A DNA stretch of 58,461 bases from Armatimonadota bacterium (lineage in GTDB: Bacteria; Armatimonadota; UBA5829): contig JAAYKE010000056.1 of the NCBI GenBank assembly GCA_012522575.1, positions 1-58,461 on the forward strand, written 5' to 3'. Position numbers and translations under genes: made by a program. The notes beneath the pieces are model-generated. The model was not told the origin of the DNA. It was given only the letters and a program-made list of their open reading frames with translations, and ran no database searches. How positions within the stretch are numbered: position 1 is the stretch's first letter; every line of letters begins with the position of its first letter. Positions 50,141 to 58,461 of this stretch are shown piece by piece.

Positions 50141-50773
50141 ATGTTTACCGGCTTGATAGAGGAAATTGGGACACTGCGCAGCCTGACTCGAGGTATGGTG
50201 GGTCGGCTCGTAGTCACGTGCCCCGGAGTTGCCGGGGAAGTGGCGGTTGGCGACAGCGTCGCGGTAAATGGCGCGTGTCTCACCGTTACCTCAGTCTCCG
50301 GTAATGATGTCTCCTTTGATGCGGTCGCGGAAACCCTGTCCCGCACAACATTGGGCGATCTCCGAACCGCGGACAAGGTCAATTTGGAGACCAGCCTGAA
50401 AGCCGGCGAACCGATGGGCGGACATTTTGTGCTGGGACATGTGGACGGAGTCGGCGTCATCGAGTCCATACGGTCGATTGCCGAATCGCTATTTATCAAT
50501 TTTGCCGCTCCAAAGGACGTACTTAGATATGTGGTGGAGAAAGGCTCGATTGCCATCGACGGCGTCAGCTTAACCATTGCTTCCTGCGATGAGTCGAGTT
50601 TCGGAATTGCGGTGATTCCACATACGCTTCAGGCCACCACTCTGCACTCTCGGCAAACAGGGGACAGGGTCAATCTCGAAACCGATATTCTGGGTAAATA
50701 TGTAGAGAAATTGCTTGGCAGAGACTCCGGCAAAATCACGCAGGATCTGCTGCGCGATGCAGGATTCATCTGA
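50141..50773 (+). CDS. ribE: Riboflavin synthase alpha chain
   Basis: 'MFTGLIEEIG', 'VNGACLTVT', duplicated lumazine-binding fold, 'GVSLTI'. Confidence 0.96.
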   Translation: MFTGLIEEIGTLRSLTRGMVGRLVVTCPGVAGEVAVGDSVAVNGACLTVTSVSGNDVSFDAVAETLSRTTLGDLRTADKVNLETSLKAGEPMGGHFVLGHVDGVGVIESIRSIAESLFINFAAPKDVLRYVVEKGSIAIDGVSLTIASCDESSFGIAVIPHTLQATTLHSRQTGDRVNLETDILGKYVEKLLGRDSGKITQDLLRDAGFI

Positions 50774-50807
50774 TAAGCATACAAATACGAATGATGAGTT
50801 GTGAATT

Positions 50808-52097
50808 ATGACAGAAGAGAACCTTACACAATCAGAGAACGGCGTTTTCGCCACGATCCCGCAGGCCATAGATGAACTGCAGGCCGGGAAGATGATCATC
50901 GTCGTCGACGATGAGGATCGAGAAAACGAAGGCGATTTTATTATGTCCGCCGAGCACATTACCCCGGAAGCGGTCAACTTTATGGCCAAATACGGCAGAG
51001 GGATGATCTGCGTGCCGGCGACCCCTGAGCGCCTCGACGAGCTTGGATTGCCGGATATGGTAGACCGAAATACCGCCAAGCTTGGCACGGCATTCACCGT
51101 CAGCGTAGACGCTCTGCGCGGGACCACCACCGGCATATCGGCCTCCGACCGCGCAGTGACCATCAAAACCTTTGTCGACCCGGCGGCGAAACCACAGGAC
51201 CTTGCCAGACCCGGACATATTCACCCTCTGCGAGCCGAAAATGGCGGAACGCTGGTGCGGGCAGGGCATACTGAAGCCGTAGTCGACCTGATGCGTCTGG
51301 CGGGATTGGGACCTGCGGGCGTGCTGTGTGAAATACTCAGCGACGACGGTTCAATGGCGCGTCTGCCGGAGCTTACTGAGGTTGCGGCCAGGTGGGATAT
51401 GAAGATCGTCACCATTGCGGATTTGATCAAATATAGACGCATCAACGAGCGTCTGGTCTTCAAGTTCGCCACCTGCCGAATCCCGACTCAATATGGAGAT
51501 TTTATGGCGCACGGCTACCAGGCGACCGTCGAATCCAGCCCGTATATTGCGCTGGTGATGGGAGATGTTACGGACGGCGAGCCGACCCTTGTCAGGATTC
51601 ATTCAGGTTGCTTGACAGGGGACGTGCTAGGGTCATTGAGGTGTGATTGCGGGGAGCAGCTCCACTCGGCTATGCGAACGATCGCCGAGGAGGGCAAGGG
51701 AGTGCTGCTGTATATTCACCATCAGGAGGGCAGGGGAATTGGGCTGGTAAATAAACTAAAAGCCTATGTTCTTCAGGATCACGGCGCAGATACCGTCGAG
51801 GCAAATCACATGCTGGGACTGCCGGGTGATATGCGGGACTATGGCATAGGCGCGCAGGTGCTCGTTGACCTCGGCCTCAAGAAAATCCGCATAATGACCA
51901 ACAATCCCGGTAAACTGGCAGGGCTGCAGGGTTATGAACTGGAAATAGTCGAGAGGGTCCCCATTGTGTGCGCCCCTAACGTGGACAACGCGCGATATCT
52001 GGATACAAAACGCCAGAAAATGGGACACGTTCTCGATGAGCAGATGTTCGATGCCTGCCTGCGCGATGATACCCCGCAGGATACCGACAAATCATAA
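50808..52097 (+). CDS. ribBA: Bifunctional DHBP synthase/GTP cyclohydrolase II
   Basis: 'VVDDEDRENEGDFIMSAE', 'GRGMICVPAT', 'RIHSGCLTGDVLGSLRCDCGEQL', 'YIHHQEGRGIGL'. Confidence 0.97.
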   Translation: MTEENLTQSENGVFATIPQAIDELQAGKMIIVVDDEDRENEGDFIMSAEHITPEAVNFMAKYGRGMICVPATPERLDELGLPDMVDRNTAKLGTAFTVSVDALRGTTTGISASDRAVTIKTFVDPAAKPQDLARPGHIHPLRAENGGTLVRAGHTEAVVDLMRLAGLGPAGVLCEILSDDGSMARLPELTEVAARWDMKIVTIADLIKYRRINERLVFKFATCRIPTQYGDFMAHGYQATVESSPYIALVMGDVTDGEPTLVRIHSGCLTGDVLGSLRCDCGEQLHSAMRTIAEEGKGVLLYIHHQEGRGIGLVNKLKAYVLQDHGADTVEANHMLGLPGDMRDYGIGAQVLVDLGLKKIRIMTNNPGKLAGLQGYELEIVERVPIVCAPNVDNARYLDTKRQKMGHVLDEQMFDACLRDDTPQDTDKS

Positions 52098-52124
52098 GCA
52101 GACTCAATAAAAGGGAGGACTGGA

Positions 52125-52592
52125 ATGCCCAAATTATATGAAGGCAAACTGATAGCCAAGGACCTGAAAGTAGGCATTGTGGCTGGCAGGTTCAACGAAT
52201 TTATCACAAATAAGCTCGTCGAAGGAGCCGTTGACGCCTTGAAACGACATGGAGTAGCCGACGAGGACATCGCGATTGCCTGGGTTCCGGGCGCATTTGA
52301 GATTCCGATGGTTGCAAAGAAGATGGCAGAGGCCGGCAAATGCGACGCGGTGATCTGCCTGGGAGCGGTCATACGTGGTTCGACCCCGCAGTTTGACTAT
52401 GTGGCAGCGGAGGTTTCAAAGGGAGTGGCACAGGTTGGCATGGTCACAGGCATACCGACCATTTTTGGGGTGATAACCACCGACAATATCGAGCAGGCTA
52501 TCGAGCGCGCCGGCACAAAGGCGGGAAATAAGGGTTTCGAGGCGGGGGAAGCCGCCATCGAAATGGTGAATCTGTTCAGGAGCATGGGCTAG
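52125..52592 (+). CDS. ribH: 6,7-dimethyl-8-ribityllumazine synthase
   Basis: '[26 protein letters not shown]', '[16 protein letters not shown]', '[17 protein letters not shown]'. Confidence 0.97.
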   Translation: MPKLYEGKLIAKDLKVGIVAGRFNEFITNKLVEGAVDALKRHGVADEDIAIAWVPGAFEIPMVAKKMAEAGKCDAVICLGAVIRGSTPQFDYVAAEVSKGVAQVGMVTGIPTIFGVITTDNIEQAIERAGTKAGNKGFEAGEAAIEMVNLFRSMG

Positions 52593-53798
52593 ATGAAAAA
52601 GTTCGTCTCGTATGTGGTAGTTTTCGTTTTGGGTTTTCTGGTGTGTGCGTGGAGCATACACCATTTCTACGGATCCCCATCGTCTTTCGCGTTGCAATCC
52701 GGCGGCCCGGTGACTCATTCGGGCTTGACGATCACCAAAGAACAAAACAACCCCATACGTGTGGCGGCTAAGGAAGTTAGCAAATATGTTGTCAATATCG
52801 ATACAATCGGCAAAGCTGCACCGGAAACCCCTTTCGATTTTTTCTTCGGGCGGCCTGAACCACGAAAAGGTCAGGGTTCAGGGGTCGTTTTCACCCCGGA
52901 TGGATATATTGTAACCAACAACCACGTCGTCCAGAACGCCTCTCAGATAACGGTCACGCTCAGCGGCGGCGAACGACACAACGCCAAACTCATCGGACGT
53001 GATTCCAAAACGGACCTTGCGGTGGTCAAAATCGACGCGAAAAATCTCCCATACGGCAAATTCGCCGACTCAAGCACCGCTCAGGTGGGGGATTGGGTCA
53101 TTGCGGTCGGCAGTCCCCTTGGTTTTGAATGGACAGTTACCGTCGGAGTGATAAGCGCTTTGGGACGTAACCTTGGCGGTGCGGTCTCGGAGAGGCTGAT
53201 TCAGACCGACGCATCGATCAACCCCGGCAACAGCGGCGGCGCGCTTGCCGATCTTGACGGCAAAGTCATCGGCATAAATAATATGATCGCCTCGACTTCC
53301 GGAGGCAGCGTGGGAATTGGCTTTGCGATTCCCAGCAACATAGTGAGCCGTATCGCCGACAAATTGAAAACCGAGGGCAAAGTCGCCCACGCCTGGATCG
53401 GCGTCAGATATCTGCCTTTGAATGTGCTCAGAGAATCCTCCGCTGTTCGGGGAGTGCCGATTATCGGCGGCGATGGAGTCGTGATCATCTCACAGGGAAA
53501 CCTGCCGGGAGTGGCTCAGGGCAGTCCTGCTGAGCGTGCCGGGCTGCGCGAAGGGGATGTCATACGAAAAATCAACGATAAACCTATTTCACCGGATATG
53601 AAAGCGACAAAAGGCAAAGTCACCATCGGCGAGGTGATAGACAAGATGAAACCGGGAGATCGCGTGACTTTGGATGTATTGAAGGCGGAGACCGGCAAGA
53701 CCAAAAAGGTCACGGTCACCCTCGGCGATATGCCGTTGGATTCCTCCGATCCGCAGACACAACAAAGGCAGTCGCCAAGGCTTCCCTTCAGCCCGTAA
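52593..53798 (+). CDS. HtrA/DegP-like trypsin-type serine protease with PDZ domain
   Basis: 'GSGVVFTPDGYIVTNNHVV', 'SKTDLAVVKID', 'QTDASINPGNSGGALADLDGKVIGIN', PDZ 'AERAGLREGDVIRKINDKPI'. Confidence 0.95.
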   Translation: MKKFVSYVVVFVLGFLVCAWSIHHFYGSPSSFALQSGGPVTHSGLTITKEQNNPIRVAAKEVSKYVVNIDTIGKAAPETPFDFFFGRPEPRKGQGSGVVFTPDGYIVTNNHVVQNASQITVTLSGGERHNAKLIGRDSKTDLAVVKIDAKNLPYGKFADSSTAQVGDWVIAVGSPLGFEWTVTVGVISALGRNLGGAVSERLIQTDASINPGNSGGALADLDGKVIGINNMIASTSGGSVGIGFAIPSNIVSRIADKLKTEGKVAHAWIGVRYLPLNVLRESSAVRGVPIIGGDGVVIISQGNLPGVAQGSPAERAGLREGDVIRKINDKPISPDMKATKGKVTIGEVIDKMKPGDRVTLDVLKAETGKTKKVTVTLGDMPLDSSDPQTQQRQSPRLPFSP

Positions 53799-53804
53799 AA
53801 TACT

Positions 53805-53879
53805 ATGCGAATTGGAGTCATCAGCGATACTCACGGCAATATAACCGCCTTCGCGCAACTGAATAGTGTAAAAGTATAA
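53805..53879 (+). pseudogene. Truncated YfcE/MJ0936-type metallophosphoesterase (N-terminal 24 aa only)
   Basis: MRIGVISDTHGNITAFAQLNSVKV*: D-x-H-G-N metal motif of the family, then stop. Confidence 0.7.
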
Positions 53880-53897
53880 CTCAAATACTTATACAAA

Positions 53898-54377
53898 CTA
53901 TAACGCAACATCCCCGGCGGATAAGCCCAGATTCTCCGAAGAGATCACCCTCCAGACGGGGGCGGGCGCAACCAGCAGATGTCGTCCGGTTTCCCTGGCA
54001 AAGATAAACGTCAGTTCACGGTCATAGAAAACATCACCTCCGCGATGCTTAAACACCACCTGCATTCTCGCCTCAGCCCTCTCGCCATCAACCTCTATCT
54101 CTTGTTTGGAGATCGAAAGATCATACGGAGCCTCGTTGCGCAGTTCTCTGGCTATGAGCAAACGCAGCCTGTCGTGGTTGAGGCCAAGGTCATCTGAATA
54201 TTGCCTGGAGACAAGCGATACCAGAGCGGAGAGGTCGCGATCAGTAACTGCGGCGGCCCCTTTGGTTATCACGTCAGAGATCGATGCACGGTCGTCCAGG
54301 GTCGGAACAGTCAAAAATGCGATCGCGATATAAATCCCAATCAGCGCCGGCGCAATGAGCAATTTTGCAGTTTTCAT
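53898..54377 (-). CDS. Secreted/membrane-anchored hypothetical protein
   Basis: N-terminal hydrophobic segment; NTF2-like-looking C-terminal region. Confidence 0.6.
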   Translation of the reverse strand: MKTAKLLIAPALIGIYIAIAFLTVPTLDDRASISDVITKGAAAVTDRDLSALVSLVSRQYSDDLGLNHDRLRLLIARELRNEAPYDLSISKQEIEVDGERAEARMQVVFKHRGGDVFYDRELTFIFARETGRHLLVAPAPVWRVISSENLGLSAGDVAL

Positions 54378-54459
54378 GATGCTTCTCGCTTATTGACGTT
54401 CACTTGCACTGACTGATATGTGCAGGAATTTGTTTCATTCCGCACGAAGTCTTATCTTG

Positions 54460-55527
54460 ATGGACTGGACCCCAGACTGGCAAAGTCTTATAGCGGAGAT
54501 CATCGCCGAGCCGGGCGTCGTTATGGTGGTCGGCAATGTGGACACCGGCAAGACCCGGTTCTGCCTTGAATTGTGCCTTGCTGCCGCTCAGGCGGATATA
54601 CCTACCGCTGCGGTTGATGCCGATATTGGCCAATCGGAAATCGGCGCGCCCGGCACTATCGGCATGGCGATGATCGAAAAAGATACTCGCTCATTTGTCG
54701 ATCTGAAACCGAGGCGAATCCATTTCGTCGGCGCAACCAGCCCTGTCGAACACGTTGCTGAATGCTGCATTGGCGTCAAAAAAATGGCGGACCAGGCGAT
54801 ATCCCTTGGAGCGAGGATGGTGGTGGCGGACACCACAGGATTAGTGGGCGGATGGCTCGGACGCAAGCTCAAAACCTGCAAAATCGACAATCTTCGACCG
54901 AATTACCTCGTCGGAATCCAGAAAAAGCACGAAATAGAGCACCTGCTGATACCATTTTCGAAAATGTCGGCAATGCGCATACACCGTCTGCCTGCCTCAG
55001 ATAAAGTAATGCGAAAAACGCGGGAGCTGCGAGCCTCCCGGCGCAAGATGAACTACCACAGACACTTTGCCGACTCACACGGACACCTGATACGAATGGA
55101 CGATGTCAATCTGCGCAATACCTGGCTCGGATCCGGACGCCCTATGAAATGGCAATATCGAAAGTTTATAGAGGACGCCCTGAAATGTCCCGTGCTGCAC
55201 GTCGAGGTGACAGGGCAGGGGATATTTATTGTGAGCGAGCGAATGTGTTCCATGACCAATCGCGAGGCTCTTGAGGAGCAGTTCAAGACGGCTAACATCA
55301 TCGCGTCGACCGGAGAGGCGTTCAAAAATGTGATGGTCGGCCTGGCAGACGAAAACGGCTCCACGCTCAATGTAGGTCTTCTCCAAACGATAGACTTCAA
55401 GCACAGGTTCTTGTTTGTGCTGTCCCCTATCAAGACAATCTCACCTGTGCGGGTTGTGCAATTTGGCTCTATCCGCGTGACTCGTGAAGGAGAAGAGCTG
55501 GGGATCATCAAACCTGGGGAGATGTGA
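54460..55527 (+). CDS. Clp1/Grc3-like P-loop polynucleotide 5'-hydroxyl kinase family protein
   Basis: 'GVVMVVGNVDTGKTRFCLELCLAAAQADIPTAAVDADIGQSEIGAPGTIG'; 'VGATSPVEH'; 'MVVADTTGLVGGWLGRKLKTCKIDNLRPNYLVGIQ'. Confidence 0.8.
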   Translation: MDWTPDWQSLIAEIIAEPGVVMVVGNVDTGKTRFCLELCLAAAQADIPTAAVDADIGQSEIGAPGTIGMAMIEKDTRSFVDLKPRRIHFVGATSPVEHVAECCIGVKKMADQAISLGARMVVADTTGLVGGWLGRKLKTCKIDNLRPNYLVGIQKKHEIEHLLIPFSKMSAMRIHRLPASDKVMRKTRELRASRRKMNYHRHFADSHGHLIRMDDVNLRNTWLGSGRPMKWQYRKFIEDALKCPVLHVEVTGQGIFIVSERMCSMTNREALEEQFKTANIIASTGEAFKNVMVGLADENGSTLNVGLLQTIDFKHRFLFVLSPIKTISPVRVVQFGSIRVTREGEELGIIKPGEM

Positions 55528-55559
55528 AGCGCGTAGCATCGCTGCGACAGCATAATAAT

Positions 55560-56183
55560 ATGGCAATAAACCTATACATAGTTAGACACGGGCAGACGCA
55601 GGATAATCTGGAGGGTCGCATTCAGGGCCACACCGATTCTCCCCTGACCGAACTTGGGATAAAACAGGCGGAGGCGATTGCGCGCAGGCTTGCAGCACAG
55701 AATTTGTCAGCGCTCTATTCCAGCGACCTTGGCCGCGCAGTGACAACGGCACAAGCTATTGCCCGCGCACAAAACGTGCAAATGCAACCCCACCTGACTC
55801 CTTTGCTCAGGGAGCTTAACCTGGGCAAGGCTCAAGGGTTGACCAGAGAACAGTACGCTCAACAGAGGCCGGATGAGTTCAAATTGTGGCAGCGCGACTC
55901 TATCAAACATAGACCCTGCGGCGCGGAGACCGTAGAGCAGGCCATCGAGCGCTGCGGACAATTCATCGAATACGTGAGAAGCAAACACAAAGATGGAGAG
56001 ACGCTGGGAGTAATCGGACACGGCGGATCACTCAAAAGCATGCTCATATATGCACTCGGGCTGCCCGTCGAATGCTACCGAAAACTGCTTATGGCCAACA
56101 CGTCACTGTCCATATTGGAGATCGGCGATCAGTCACGCCTGCGCCTGTTTAACGACACGTGCCATTTAGAGGTTGGAGGTTAG
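55560..56183 (+). CDS. Histidine phosphatase family (phosphoglycerate-mutase-like) protein
   Basis: 'LYIVRHGQTQDNLEGRIQGHTDSPLTELGIKQAEAIARRL', 'LGVIGHGGSLKSML'. Confidence 0.92.
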   Translation: MAINLYIVRHGQTQDNLEGRIQGHTDSPLTELGIKQAEAIARRLAAQNLSALYSSDLGRAVTTAQAIARAQNVQMQPHLTPLLRELNLGKAQGLTREQYAQQRPDEFKLWQRDSIKHRPCGAETVEQAIERCGQFIEYVRSKHKDGETLGVIGHGGSLKSMLIYALGLPVECYRKLLMANTSLSILEIGDQSRLRLFNDTCHLEVGG

Positions 56184-56200
56184 AAGTTAGAGGTTAGACG
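56166..56200. repeat. Phased heptanucleotide repeat, 5 units
   Basis: TTAGAGG TTGGAGG TTAGAAG TTAGAGG TTAGACG; overlaps stop codon of the histidine phosphatase. Confidence 0.85.
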
Positions 56201-56222
56201 GATTAGTGAGAGGATTTTGCGT

Positions 56223-56252
56223 TTGCCGTCAAATAATCCCTTAGTGTATAAT
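56223..56252 (+). promoter_or_regulatory. Putative promoter of PPi-PFK (TTGCCG-N18-TATAAT)
   Basis: Consensus -10 ~110 nt upstream of ATG 56361. Confidence 0.5.
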
Positions 56253-56360
56253 AAACGCGGGATAATCAGCGCCTGTGTTTCGCGGGCGCTTTGTGCGCGT
56301 ACGCCTCGTCCGAAGTATGGATCACGGCGCAACCATAATTTAACAAGGAAAGGTAAGCAG

Positions 56361-58031
56361 ATGAATCACGAAATATCCGCGCTGCAAAAGGCGCGGAGCC
56401 AATATCAGCCCAAGCTGCCCAAAGCTCTGCGAGGGGGACCTGTCAAAATCGAGCTTGGCAAACCGTCGCATCCGGCCACCGATGCCGAGACGATCAAGCA
56501 ACTGTTCCCGCAGACATTCGGCCAGCCTGTAGCCAGCATAGTCGAAGGCGAAGGCGGCTTGAATGCTGACGCCATGAAAGTGGGAGTAGTTCTCTCCGGC
56601 GGCCAGGCGCCGGGCGGCCACAACGTCATAGCCGGGCTTTTTGATGCGCTCAAAGCAGCCAATCCGCAAAGCAAACTCTACGGTTTTCTTAAAGGCCCCG
56701 GGGGAGTCATCAGGGGTGACTACAAGGAACTGACCGCAGAAATTATAGATGTCTATCGCAACACGGGCGGCTTCGATATGATTATCAGCGGCAGGGACAA
56801 GATCGAGACGCCGGAGCAGTTGGCGGCCTGCAAGAAAAACTTCGCCGATATGGACCTCGACGGGATTGTAATAATAGGCGGAGACGATTCCAACACAAAC
56901 GCTGCGTTGCTTGCGGAGTATCTGCGGGCGGAAAACTCCAAAACGGTTGTCATCGGCGTGCCAAAGACCATTGACGGTGACATGAAAAACGAGCAGATCG
57001 AGGCCAGTTTTGGGTTCGATACGGCCGCCAAGACCTATTCCGAGCTTATCGGCAACATCTGTCGCGATGCCACCTCTGCCGCCAAATACTGGCACTTCAT
57101 CCGTCTGATGGGCCGGGCTGCAAGCCACGTCACTTTGGAATGCGCCCTGCAAACAAGACCCAATATCACTTTGATCTCAGAGGAAATACAGTCCAAGGGC
57201 ACAACCCTCAGCGAAATCGTAGACTACATAGTCGATATCGTCATCAGGCGCGCCAAGGCCGGCAAAAACTACGGCGTGGTTATTGTGCCGGAAGGCCTGC
57301 CGGAGTTCATATCCGATATCAAGGCGATGATCGACGAGCTAAGCGATATTCTGGGCAAGCACGATGAATATATCCGCGGCCTGCCGGATCATTCCGAGCG
57401 TGTGCAGCATCTGAACAACGTGCTTTCCGATGCCAGCGCCCGGGTCTATGGCTCCTTGCCGGTTGAGATTCAAGTAGTGCTTCTCAAAAGAGACAGCCAC
57501 GGCAATGTGCCCCTGTCGCAGGTCGAAACGGAGCGACTGCTTATCGATCTCGTCTCAGATAAAATCCGGCTTATGAAGGGTCTCGGCGAAACAAATATCA
57601 AGTTCAGCCCTTTGGCGCACTTCTTCGGCTACGAGGGACGATGCGCGACGCCGTCGAACTTCGATGCGGACTACACCTATTCTCTGGGTTTTGCCGCCGC
57701 TCAGTTGGTGCGCGCGTCCCTGACCGGATATACGGTAAACATACAGAACCTGACCAAACCCTCCGACGAGTGGGCTGCGGGAGGCACTCCGGTCACGATG
57801 ATGCTCAACATGGAGATGCGCAAGGGCGAGCAGACTCCGGTCATAAAAAAAGCGTTGGTCGATCAGGAAGCCGCTCCATTCGCATGGTTTGCCGCAAACC
57901 GCACCGACTGGGCGCTCAACGACAGGTATATGTTCCCCGGCCCGATTCAATACTACGGCCCAAGCGAGGTCTGCGACATTCCGACCATAACCCTCGATTT
58001 GGAAAAAGGCAGTTGCGTCGAGTGCGGCTGA
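56361..58031 (+). CDS. pfp: Diphosphate--fructose-6-phosphate 1-phosphotransferase (PPi-PFK)
   Basis: 'GVVLSGGQAPGGHNVIAGLFDAL', 'IIIGGDDSNTNAALLAEYL', 'GVPKTIDGDMKN', 'RLMGRAASHVTLECALQTRPN'; aaggaaaggt RBS before 56361. Confidence 0.95.
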   Translation: MNHEISALQKARSQYQPKLPKALRGGPVKIELGKPSHPATDAETIKQLFPQTFGQPVASIVEGEGGLNADAMKVGVVLSGGQAPGGHNVIAGLFDALKAANPQSKLYGFLKGPGGVIRGDYKELTAEIIDVYRNTGGFDMIISGRDKIETPEQLAACKKNFADMDLDGIVIIGGDDSNTNAALLAEYLRAENSKTVVIGVPKTIDGDMKNEQIEASFGFDTAAKTYSELIGNICRDATSAAKYWHFIRLMGRAASHVTLECALQTRPNITLISEEIQSKGTTLSEIVDYIVDIVIRRAKAGKNYGVVIVPEGLPEFISDIKAMIDELSDILGKHDEYIRGLPDHSERVQHLNNVLSDASARVYGSLPVEIQVVLLKRDSHGNVPLSQVETERLLIDLVSDKIRLMKGLGETNIKFSPLAHFFGYEGRCATPSNFDADYTYSLGFAAAQLVRASLTGYTVNIQNLTKPSDEWAAGGTPVTMMLNMEMRKGEQTPVIKKALVDQEAAPFAWFAANRTDWALNDRYMFPGPIQYYGPSEVCDIPTITLDLEKGSCVECG

Positions 58032-58069
58032 GGCTTCAAGTAGAGGGCAGGTCTGCCCTTTGAAAACAT

Positions 58070-58102
58070 AAGGCGTCTGCGGGTCTAATCCACAGGCGCC
58101 TT
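58070..58102 (+). terminator. Terminator after pfp
   Basis: AAGGCGTCTGcgggtctaatccaCAGGCGCCTT followed by tgtctttg. Confidence 0.65.
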
Positions 58103-58132
58103 TGTCTTTGTCCGTCAATCAAAAAACGAGGT

Positions 58133-58198
58133 TGGTGGGCGATACTGGATTCGAACCAGTGACCCCTTCGGTGTGAACGAAGTGCTCCAAATTGAGCT
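58133..58198 (-). pseudogene. tRNA-Val(CAC)-like 3' portion (anticodon arm, T-arm, 3' acceptor and CCA), 5' acceptor absent
   Basis: Reverse strand GCACTTCGTTCACACCGAAGGGGTCACTGGTTCGAATCCAGTATCGCCCACCA; upstream D-arm shortened (GAGCTCAATTTGGAGC) and no GGGCGAT partner. Confidence 0.7.
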
Positions 58199-58461
58199 CG
58201 AAGTCACAGTTTTGAACTCAGATTACCTGTCCCACTGCCTTCAATTTTTGGGAAAAGAAGCGCTGTTTTCTCGCGCTCCGACAGGGCATATTATAGCATC
58301 TATCCACGCACTTGGCAAGAGGCACTTTTGCTACGGGACGGTGTCAAATAGTTGTGGAGATTTGGCTTGACCTTTTTCTCCAGTTGCGCATCCGTTTAGT
58401 TTTTGCTCCAGTTGTCTTTAGGCAGCGAGCCTAGTGATTTGAGAATTATAGATATTGGCGT

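Noticed and set aside
43686-50808. FMN (RFN) riboswitch upstream of riboflavin genes
   Set aside because: No RFN consensus seen; ribD overlaps the preceding ORF and gaps are short
56217-56360. 48-aa N-terminal extension of PPi-PFK
   Set aside because: Lies across the predicted promoter and leader; ATG 56361 has a good RBS

Overview
Accessory and housekeeping chromosomal DNA from an uncultured-looking bacterium. The gene mix suggests Armatimonadota or a relative, but this is inference only. From left to right the window contains: (1) a GT39-like membrane glycosyltransferase and an amidohydrolase; (2) three consecutive giant secreted paralogs (about 1,090-1,195 aa) that join a GerMN domain, an Amidase_3-type cell-wall amidase with a Cys-rich insertion, an NBR1-type Ig domain, FN3/Ig modules and a C-terminal OB-like domain. 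All three are preceded by the same promoter pattern (TTGNCN-N17-CATACT), and a tRNA-Gly lies between paralogs 1 and 2; (3) a glycoside-hydrolase-like secreted protein; (4) a ~6.4 kb segment bracketed by inverted copies of a ~110-170 bp palindromic MITE-like repeat, holding a Pro/Ser/Arg-rich secreted protein, an AbiL-like RloA-RloB pair (AAA ATPase + RloB) and a 13-heme cytochrome c/cytochrome b fusion; (5) GT2, pdxA, a SurA-like/thioredoxin fusion, DedA and a PEP-CTERM protein; (6) a 2,473-aa beta-propeller/golvesin-like secreted protein directly upstream of a pilM-N-O-P-(STN-GYGS protein)-pilQ cluster, where PilM carries a ~160-aa acidic insertion with repeated FDL motifs; (7) a compact run aroB, small TM protein, DUF362, PASTA kinase, rpe, ribD, ribE, ribBA, ribH, htrA-like; (8) a truncated metallophosphoesterase remnant, a Clp1/Grc3-like kinase, a histidine phosphatase, PPi-dependent PFK and a 3' tRNA-Val fragment at the right edge. 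Phased heptanucleotide repeats (TTAGAGG/TTAGAAG) occur at three loci. No CRISPR array, rRNA, transposase or integrase was seen. All assignments are by eye from translated sequence; no searches were run.
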